Program-made: the position numbers and the translations under genes | Shown: positions 56,184-64,000 of the stretch, in pieces | Numbering within the stretch: the stretch's first letter is position 1 | Layout: each line of letters starts with the position of its first letter | The notes under the pieces: generated by a model | Databases searched by the model: none | What the model was told of the DNA's origin: nothing | What the model saw: only the letters and a program-made list of their open reading frames with translations | Assembly (NCBI GenBank): GCA_951640165.1 | Contig: OX621241.1 | Coordinates: 11,599,001 to 11,663,000, forward strand | Reading direction: 5' to 3' | Length of the DNA: 64,000 bases | From: Pseudoips prasinana | Lineage: Eukaryota > Arthropoda > Insecta > Lepidoptera > Nolidae

Positions 56184-56189
56184 TATTAA

Positions 56190-56745
56190 CCTATTAATCT
56201 TTTATAAGAGTTAAAAGAAAAATATAATAAAAATGTCACGCTTATTTTCTCAGTACAATTGAAGAAATTATTTTTATAAGAATTATTTTATAAAGAGATG
56301 CAAATATATTATAGCAGTTTGGCGGTGATTGATTAGATTCCAATGACATTTATATTAGTATACCTAGCCATGTCAAATATAGAATTAGCACCAATTTATA
56401 AAGAGTCCATAGTTTATGTTTTGTTTTTATTGTTCTAGTGACAAGACATATTTATAGGTGTTAGTAGTAGTTAGTAGTTTGTAAATCTAGTTATTCTATA
56501 CTTCCTACAAGTTTATTTACGATTTGATTATTTATAGACAAGGATTTAATAGGAGTCGATTCATGCAGCCAAGCCAATAGCTATAGGAAATTTCGACAGG
56601 GATGGGGATAAATATACGGCGCCCTGTAACAGTTTCCCAGACTCATTTCATTTTGTATACAAATTTACTCCCACTACTGGAGTCAGCGGCCATTAATTGA
56701 ACAGGAGGTCAGTAATTTTTGTAACTTTCCACCATCTCACCATAC
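56190..56745. other. Stretch without supported gene
   Basis: AT-rich; 'ggcgccctgtaac' near 56619 recurs at 57790. No ORF. Confidence 0.4.
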
Positions 56746-56945
56746 CATCTCATCCCGTGGGGGGCGTAGATATCGTCCCAGGGAATACCTATCAAAGAAC
56801 GGGCAGCGGAGTTTTTCTGTGAACTATGACCATCATACTGCGGTCGCCAGCCCGTCTGCCATGCGTGGCTATTATGGCATACCCCACCATCCTTTGGGGA
56901 AGCCTCCCCTTTGACCAGCAGTGGACGTACTTTGGCTGACATGAC
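56745..56945 (-). mobile_element. LINE 3'-end fragment
   Basis: On the minus strand: gtcagccaaagtacgtccac, tgctggtcaaaggggaggct, tccccaaaggatggtggggt. A lepidopteran LINE tail with a broken frame. Confidence 0.6.
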
Positions 56946-56984
56946 CTTGAAGATTGCTCTTCCTCGTCTTCTTTCTTTATCTTT

Positions 56985-57140
56985 GTCGTATAGGCAGTGG
57001 TCACTCTACTATCCTAGTTTCTCCGAAGCACGAAGACACTTTTGCGTTCACCCATCTATAGGCTACCCGCGCATCTAAGCTAGCCCATCACTTACCGCCT
57101 GATGAGCTGTGAACTCCTCATCTGGTCCAGTACTTGGCCT
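56985..57140 (-). mobile_element. SINE family D, degraded
   Basis: cgtataggcagtggtcactc at one end, tccgaagcacgaagacactt in the middle, and gttcacccatctataggcta, the complement of the 5S-like box. Confidence 0.6.
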
Positions 57141-57199
57141 AGTATAGTAGCAGCTATCAGTGTGATTATATACGCATAAGATCAGCAAGAAACAGTGAA

Positions 57200-57480
57200 G
57201 AATGCTCTTTTTTGAAGGCAGGAGGAATGCCTACGCATGCCTCCCGCAAAAAGTGTCTGCGGGTGGGTATGCCGGACTCGCACCAACGAAACCTAACCTG
57301 CCGTAGAATTCTCTTGGTGCCTGACGGGGGAGCCCCAGCCGCCGCCCCGACGCCTCCTCCGACTCCTTCTGAAGCGTGACTGCCTCACTGAAGGAGACCT
57401 CGGCGTCCCATTTTGTGGAGTCTGCTGGCGGCGAAAGATCTCGTCCGAACGAATTCATATTGTTCCTTATTCCTACACAG
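57200..57480 (-). other. GC-rich coding-like block, unrecognised
   Basis: A 96-codon open frame on the minus strand with LSPPADSTKWDAEVSFSEAV, RRLGLPRQAPREFYGRLGF. Likely a retroelement end. I cannot name it. Confidence 0.35.
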
Positions 57481-57734
57481 TTTATACCGCAAACATATAC
57501 GTATAGAACAGAACAATACAATTTGTGGCTGAACTGGCAGTCATATCAGCGCGGAGAATAACATTCAACAAAAATCCTTGTAACTGGAAGTTTGCATTAT
57601 TTTTAACGTCACATTTACAGTTCGCCTTAGAAGCTTTCACTGCTTCACTCATTTATATATCTATCTATCGCTTAACTAGATAATGGAGGCGGAAACTACA
57701 AAACCGTAACCGTCGCCAGAGGGCACCTCTTTAA

Positions 57735-57872
57735 AGTCGATTTCATCGTTAAAATTAAACGCGATCAATTGACGCTAAACTTACTTCAGCGCCCTGTAAC
57801 TGAGTTTAGCGTCCATTGAACGTGATTAATAAGCTTAATTATAACGGTGAAATCGGCTCTTAGAATTCGAAC
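57735..57872. repeat. Inverted repeat with gatttca arms
   Basis: gtcgatttcatcgttaaaat / ataacggtgaaatcgg and cgctaaac / gtttagcg inside: a MITE-like hairpin of about 135 bp. Confidence 0.65.
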
Positions 57873-58522
57873 CTCGGGTTACTGCCGTCGGTTTATAGAG
57901 ACGTCTGGTGTTCGATTAAGGATCGTAGAGGGCATTCCATTCATACGTCAGAAAATTGTGCATCACAAACTTATGAAATACTTACTGGTAAAGAATTAAC
58001 TATGTTAACTGTGGTTGAACTTAAATAACACCGTTTAATGTATCCAATGTTTCATAGAATTAATTAACCACTGAAGGATTTTAAAAAATACCCACGGATA
58101 CAGATAAATGAAATTTCACAAAATTTGAAGAAGCGGGCTAGAGCTGGTATAATAAATTATGCTGGTATAATATAAAACTGTTACGAGTGACAATCACTTT
58201 TCAGATAAGATGTAAAAATGTGGGCGTAAAACGAATGCACTGTTTACTGTCTGCTATTAATTTACACATACCGATTGTTATAGTCTGATTGTATGTCATT
58301 GAATGGAAATATCACAACAATTCTGAATAATATTTTTTTACCAGCGGCATATTAGTGATAATAATAATTGCCAAAAACAAAGACTAGACAACTTCGTACG
58401 ACATATTACAGTGATGTTTGTCTGCAAAGACGGAAGCATTCTCGTAATTCAATTTATTCTATTCGACACAACTCTTAGGTGATCATCAGGCTCTCGACTG
58501 ACAGCATTATTACGATCTGAGG

Positions 58523-58652
58523 CAACAACGCGAATTTCCAGACTCTATGCTGCTCCTTCTTTTTCAAGAAAAATGCCCAAACGGCACGGACATTTTTCTT
58601 GCAAGAAGAAGTAACAGCATGGAATCTGGAAGTTGGCGTTGTTTGCTCAATA
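58523..58652. repeat. Long imperfect hairpin, about 55-bp arms
   Basis: acaacgcgaatttccagact, tatgctgctccttctttttc, aagaaaaatgcc mirrored by catttttcttgcaagaag, acagcatggaatctggaag, ttggcgttgt. Confidence 0.8.
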
Positions 58653-58889
58653 TGTATCCCACATATTAAAACAGAAGAAAAAAATCTAGCTCAAAGACCG
58701 GAGAGCGGTGAGATCAAAGATTAAAAAAAAAACCTCGTGAGTGTGTGATCAACCGCAGATGATGAGGTAATCGCCACATCATCTCTGAACTTTATTGAAC
58801 ACACTATCACTAGACCTAGCCAGTCCCCAACGAGTATGTGATACTTATCATGTGCGTTGCAAAAGTAAACGATGACCGAAGAGTCGCCA

Positions 58890-59205
58890 ACGTCTAACCA
58901 ACTCGGCAGGGCGGCGTTTGGAAAGCTACGTTACGTATGATCGAGAATGAGCGAGATGAGTTCAATCGTAGAATCCAACTCGGCTGGGCAGAGTTCGGAA
59001 GCTATCTAAGATCTTCTCGGCCAAAATACCGCAGCGTCCAAGTCGAAAGTTTAATAGTGTGTGTGTTGCCAGTGATGGAAACGCAGCGCAGGCAGGCCCC
59101 TTACAAGATGGACCGATGATCTTGTGAGGGTTGCTGGAAAAAGCTGGATACGGATAGCGCAAGACCGGCTTTTATCCAGCAGTGAGCAATACCATGATGT
59201 TGTTA
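58890..59205 (+). pseudogene. RTE C-terminal fragment with internal deletion
   Basis: EFNRRIQLGWAEFGSYLRSS-like start (NRRIQLGWA-FGKLR in the intact copy at 53290), VLPVME, then RWTDDLVRVAG-like in another frame (gatggaccgatgatcttgtg). A middle part of the protein is missing. Confidence 0.75.
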
Positions 59206-59560
59206 ATGTTGAAATTTTCGCATTACTCAGCATCCTAATAAATCTGGTTGAAACGCAGTCTGAATCTACTGATCACGGGGAAATCCCTCTTTATTATTAA
59301 TGATTTTGTTCCGACAACACTTCAGTGGAAACAAATGACTCACATAAACCACCTTAACGATCTACACAACAAAGTCGCTTTCATGGTTCAACTGTGTACA
59401 CTAACTTGGCGTCGACTGTACCTGATTATCAATTGTTTCTTACATACGAGGAAAAATTGAAGGTTTTCTAAGAAGCAACGAACATGGAATATGTATTACA
59501 CTAAAACTTACTCATGGCCGTACCGTACCAACCTCCACCCAGACACAGAATTATCGGTTG
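59206..59560. other. Stretch without supported gene
   Basis: A 70-codon open frame at 59248-59460 without recognised motif. Confidence 0.4.
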
Positions 59561-59569
59561 TTCACACAA

Positions 59570-59885
59570 ATTAAAGTGTACTACGGGAGCTCGACAAATG
59601 GATCTGCGATTAACGCTTCTGCGACAAAACTGTACTGTGACTCACCATAGTTCGAATGCTCGCTTACAGTACGACATACTGAAGATCGACATCTTGCTAA
59701 ACGATCAATAGGTTTAGGTTTGGTGCGCGGCAGCGGCCGGCGAAGTGCCAGAAAGCTAATCGCTTTTTACGAGATGTCGACGTGTTTCGCACTAGCGTGC
59801 ATTCGAACTATGGTGAGCCGCAGTACAGTTTTTCGCATAAACGTTAATCGCACATCCATTTTGTCGAGGTCACGTAGTAACTGCA
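59570..59885. mobile_element. Inverted-repeat element, about 90-bp arms
   Basis: acaaatggatctgcgattaa, ctgtactgtgactcaccata, gttcgaatgc mirrored by gcattcgaactatggtgag, ccgcagtacagttttt, ttaatcgcacatccattttg. The core is GC-rich (gcgcggcagcggccggcg). Confidence 0.75.
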
Positions 59886-60149
59886 CAAATTAAATATACT
59901 CGCGCGGGTATCGCTCCCGTAGGTCATTGGCGGCTGCGCAAAGGTCATGGCGGAGTATATGAGTCTATAGTTGAGTACCTATAGTCTTATTCAAAGTAAT
60001 TAGGCACATGCATTTGTAGGTATCCAATAAAAAAATAATATTAGTAGGTAGGCTAGATTTATGTTGGAATAATGTATAATCACGATACTTACTTCTAGAT
60101 GAACTAGTAGCTCGAAGTAGGTATATGGACATAAATCTAGAAACTCATT

Positions 60150-60400
60150 TTGGAGAGGCAGATTGACGTGAACTTCGGTGCCCTCGTGTTGCGAGTTCGA
60201 TCCCCTAAAGGGAAAACTATTTGAGTGACTCATTTATACTCGTCTGGGTCCTTGTTATGTCCTCCGGTAAGGACGCGAGGATCTATTCGGAACCATTTAT
60301 AGTTACCTATTCTGAGTCTGGGTGTATTTTACAACCACGCGATATTTAATATAACCAATGCAGGCAGTCTATTTCTAAACAAATACATTTAGTTAGCTAG
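60150..60400 (+). mobile_element. SINE family C, diverged
   Basis: gcgagttcgatcccctaaag (box B-like), actatttgagtgactcattt. It continues less clearly with tattctgagtctgggtgt. Confidence 0.5.
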
Positions 60401-60419
60401 CAAATTAATGCATAGAGAA

Positions 60420-62680
60420 TTATTCATCTGAAGGAAAAAAATAAATAAAATAGGCCACGTGCGTGTTGGACTTGCGCAGGATTCCGAAAATATAAGTCAT
60501 TCAGTTAGTCATTAATACATAATATGCTTGTAGGTACCACTGGAACTGGACCGCATAACAAATGTGAATGGCAAAAATCGTACCGCAAACTTCTTTTGGT
60601 GTTCAGCTACATAATTTGTACCACTTATTAAGACAACGAAGGCATTGATTTTCATGTATGTATAATATTTTTAGAACTTGGGATTAATTAATAAAATCAA
60701 AAATAATATTTCAATTATTTTTAATAAATAAACGTAATAAAATGGTAAACTAAACGCAGTTACATTTTCAGAAATTGCCATGTGTAAAATAATATAAATA
60801 TCGATTTAATTATTTTTAAATGGTAACAACATTGCATATAATCATATAATATAATTATATACTTATTTATGATATCTATGAAAGCACAGTAGTTGCATTA
60901 AATCGTAATAATTAATGATTTAGAATAGGAACGATTTTCGTGGTCAATTTTTTTTTTGCTCATGGCAATTATTTATTGACAGGCAAAGACAATCTGTCAG
61001 GTATTTATTGCTGTTGTTTTGATACATGTCATCAGTTTTTACGTTGAGTTATCCTCCGTACTATAATATATATCTGTTGACAGTGGATTCACGAAAGGAC
61101 TCTTTATCATTTAATTAAAATGACGAGTTTGCGATGTGTTAATTGCAAACTAAGAAGACATGCTTTATCCAATGAGAATGAAGTTGTCAATAAACCCAAT
61201 GTTGCTTTGTGCTATGTGATAATTATTGTTTGGTACTTCTAAGAAGATGTTCTTAGATGAAGTAATACTAAGGATGAATTAATAATAATACTAATAAAAT
61301 AAATGTAGTTACAAAAAACAAACAACCTATTGTTTTATAAGCCCCTCGCTACCTCACACAAATGTACACTGGGGTATGAACTATGTAATTAATGGAAATA
61401 AAGAACTTTTCATTATTTCAACAAATAATAGTTTTTTGCATATTCCTAACCTAACTTGCGACCCGGTTAGGGTTTTCAGGGCAGGTTCGGAATAAATCCA
61501 TGTAAAGACTACAGAAAGAGCGACAACATATTTTACTTTATCACCATAACAATGTTTATGTAAATATAATATGTAACAATCTTCATTAGTACACTAGTTA
61601 ACACTAGCATTTCATTACCACATCAGTAGACACACTTTGATATTTACAGTATCTTTATTACTTAGGCAGTAAGAGTGATGTTCAAACTGCAATGTATCCA
61701 CGGTCATGGGGTTGACCCACAGATTACCAAACGTAACCTTAAAATAAAACTGGATATAACTTTTATATCCCAAGTTCTAAAAATCTAAGAAATTAAAAAT
61801 GCCTTTTCTATCACATTAACTACCAATTAAAACATAAAATATCCCGAGACACGAAATTTTACTAGCGGTACAAAAATCCCATACAGACCTGCCGTTTACC
61901 TTTAAATAACATTCTATAACTTATACTACTACATAGAAGCTAATTAACCAAAACAACTGTTAAAAAATGTGGTACAAAACGACGAATTAAAAAAAAAAAA
62001 AATTTTTAAGTTGAAGCCACCAGAATAGAAAACATATGAACGTGATTATTGCCACCACAGAAATCTTGATATATATCTATGATTGCCACCAATTTCTGTT
62101 GTTATACCTAATTGACAGTGTTGCTAAAATTATTTTCAAGATTTTAACTGGTTACGAAATTGAAGTTTTTTTATTGTTATTAGTATCAAATAATTTAGAA
62201 GTCGAATTAATAAGTCTCCATCGAAAATGTTAAGAAAATTTATATCTCAAAGGCGCACTGCTAGTTAAAACTGTTAATCACCTTATAAATCCTATTATTG
62301 GATCTTAGCAAAAATTTTCTCATTCGAAATCAAGTTTACTCATTGGAATAAAAAAATATACACAAAATCGGATTTAATACAAATCCTTTATAAACGCTGG
62401 ACTTGAAATTATCAAAAGCGAATACCAAATTAAGAACCTTCCTCTTTTTAAAAGTCGAAGAAATACTAATACTTAAAACGAATAATTAACGATAATTTGT
62501 AATGATATTCTTCTTCTAATTTTAGTATAGTACCATCGATATTATAGGAAGAATTTTATGAAGGTATTCGAACGCTTGGTTGAAACTTCCTTGATGTAGG
62601 TATGACTGGAATAATGTAACAATTCGAACAACTGTCGCGACAAGGTAACGCATTAGTAAGGCCTTCCGCAATGTAATTGT
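60420..62680. other. Long AT-rich stretch, no gene
   Basis: A weak repeat-E-like word at 60450 (aggccacgtgcgtgttggac). Otherwise AT-rich with short open frames lacking motifs, and no clear inverted repeats. The 2.3 kb looks neutral. Confidence 0.5.
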
Positions 62681-62684
62681 TTGA

Positions 62685-64000
62685 CTGCCTCGTTGGTCTA
62701 GCGGTAGCGTGTTCACCCGCAGAGAACGAGGTCCTGGGTTCAAATCCCGGGTCTGGCCAAAAAGTGATTTTGGGACTTTTCAGTAAAAAGAAAAATTTCT
62801 CAGCATCAGCCCGAAGTCTGGGAGTTGGCGGTATTATACCCCCGTGCCTCGGAGAGCACGTAAAGCCGTCGGTCCTGTACCTGACCTCTTTCCGGTCGTG
62901 TCGCCTAGGCGTCTCATCGGATCATGAGAGTGATGGAATAGAAAGTGCTCCTGTGTTTGCGCACACACTTGAGCACTATAAAATGGCGTGTTGTGAGAAA
63001 TGAGCTCCGAGGCGGAAACTCGAGCTTCGAGTCGAAGATACTGAGCCTTCAAAGCTCGAGCTCTGAGGGCTCGTAAGTCTTAAAGGTTCGAGCCCTAAAG
63101 GCTCGAACCTTAAAGGCTCAAGAGCCTTAAATGAAGGACTCGAGTCGAAGCTCGAGCTTTATATATGCCTGATAATATTAAAATGAAATATTTTTGTTTG
63201 AATGTGTTAAGTACGTATAAAAAAATGAAATAAAAAGATAGAAAAAAGAAAACTTTATTATTCAATGAATGATTATTCGATTTTTAACCACCACGATAAG
63301 CACATCACGATAAGGATATTTTTATGGCTCAGCCTGTTTCTTTTTTTTGTTATTAAATTACCAGACTTAACTTACAAAAGGCTTGTTCACTAGGAACGCT
63401 TGTCGCTGGTATAGACAATACTTCAAATGCTATTTGAGCTAAGGTTGACAAAGACAATTCTTTTTGTTTTTTCCACCACATTAATACATTGTGTTTTCAG
63501 GCTCAATAGGCATATTTATGTATCTATCCACTTCATCTGCTTCACTTCATCTCCCAATTCTCAATAGTGTATGGAAAAAACTCTGTGTAATCCAAACATA
63601 TATAATTAAGCACTCTTTTCATTTTCAAAACTCTTTACAACATCATATAAGTTGAATTCCACCTGATAGGTATATCTTTTATCAAGGTCAGATGACAAAT
63701 GCTTAAGGACGAACAACATTCTTTTGGAGCATAATGTTGTGTAGTGAGCCTTTAAAACAGAGCTCGAGTCGCGACTCGAGCCTCGAAACTGGGGTTCGAG
63801 ACTGGGCTCGAGCCTTCGAAATAAGGCTCGAGGCTGCAGCTCGAGGCTTCATAGGAGACTCGAACCTTGAATGAGCCGAAGACTCGGGAGACTCGAGCCT
63901 TTTAACAACACTAATAAAATGTCCCGCGCAGATGGCTAATCTCTGTTGAGACTGGCTGCCGTGGTTGAAATTCGGCTAGGAGGACATTATTATTATTATA
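62685..64000 (+). mobile_element. SINE family B split by a hAT-like insertion
   Basis: 62685-62985 holds head ctgcctcgttggtctagcgg, box B ggttcaaatcccgggtctgg and body. 63922-64000 is the continuation gtcccgcgcagatggctaat, gagactggctgccgtggttg, end gaggacattattattatta at the window edge. Confidence 0.88.
62986..63913. mobile_element. hAT-like non-autonomous element rich in CTCGAG
   Basis: 928 bp flanked by ataaaatg on both sides (62978-62985 and 63914-63921), the 8-bp duplication typical of hAT elements. Ends: gcgtgttgtgagaaatgagc and, read inward, tagtgttgttaaaaggctcg. Two subterminal blocks (63000-63165 and 63760-63905) consist of scrambled ggctcgag/ctcgagcc/gttcgag words. The centre is AT-rich without an ORF. 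Confidence 0.85.

Noticed and set aside
62690..62762. Possible tRNA gene (gcctcgttggtctagcgg to ggttcaaatcccgggtc)
   Set aside because: It is the head of a family-B SINE repeated at 15124 and 42735, with a constant tRNA-unrelated body.

Overview
This is nuclear DNA from an insect, almost certainly a moth or butterfly (Lepidoptera). It is AT-rich, has no bacterial-style operons, and is packed with transposable elements of types typical of lepidopteran genomes: several tRNA-like SINE families, Lep1-like Helitrons ending in a GC hairpin plus CTAG, RTE-type LINEs, mariner, Tc1, Harbinger-like and hAT-like elements. The host genes are insect odorant receptors (7tm_6 family) with lepidopteran-style exons. 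No species can be named from the sequence alone.

Host genes. Two paralogous odorant receptor genes lie in tandem on the minus strand. OR-B (13608 down to 9229) can be assembled completely from four exons: 1173 coding bases, 390 residues. OR-A (5265 down to 1) has the same architecture with the same intron phases (1, 2, 1), and its last exon runs off the left edge of the window. OR-A carries a one-base reading-phase conflict at the exon 2/exon 3 junction, so it may be a pseudogene or contain a sequence error. At 16829-17677 (+) there is one intact intronless gene for a 282-residue secreted, probably membrane-anchored protein of unknown function. No other convincing host gene was found; from about 17.8 kb to the right end the window is a transposon graveyard.

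Layout. 1-5.3 kb: OR-A, its introns filled with a decayed LINE, a Helitron and SINEs. 5.3-9.2 kb: a Harbinger-like MITE, a TA microsatellite, GC-rich palindromic repeats and a TIR element. 9.2-13.6 kb: OR-B, with repeats in all introns. 13.6-16.7 kb: LINE and SINE remnants and a second Harbinger-like MITE. 16.8-17.7 kb: secreted-protein gene. 18-26 kb: SINEs, Helitrons, long inverted repeats, a ~60-bp minisatellite and a decayed LINE. 26.6-30.8 kb: a TIR element invaded by a SINE-like retroposon and by a full-length RTE LINE (11-bp target duplication, one frameshift). 31-46 kb: MITEs, Helitrons, SINEs and a nested Tc1/SINE/LINE mosaic. 46.3-47.6 kb: an almost complete mariner whose second catalytic Asp is Gly. 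49.9-52.8 kb: a long retroelement ORF with a zinc finger, a YLDD reverse transcriptase and a damaged C-terminal nuclease-like domain. 53.3-55.2 kb: a second RTE LINE. 55-64 kb: LINE tails, inverted repeats and a SINE split by a CTCGAG-rich hAT-like element.

Most noteworthy: the hand-assembled tandem receptor pair; a SINE-like repeat family whose body resembles the 5S rRNA internal promoter; several perfect or near-perfect short-loop hairpins (arms 15-34 bp); a Helitron whose 3' hairpin has been duplicated in inverted orientation; and several insertions whose target duplications can be read directly.
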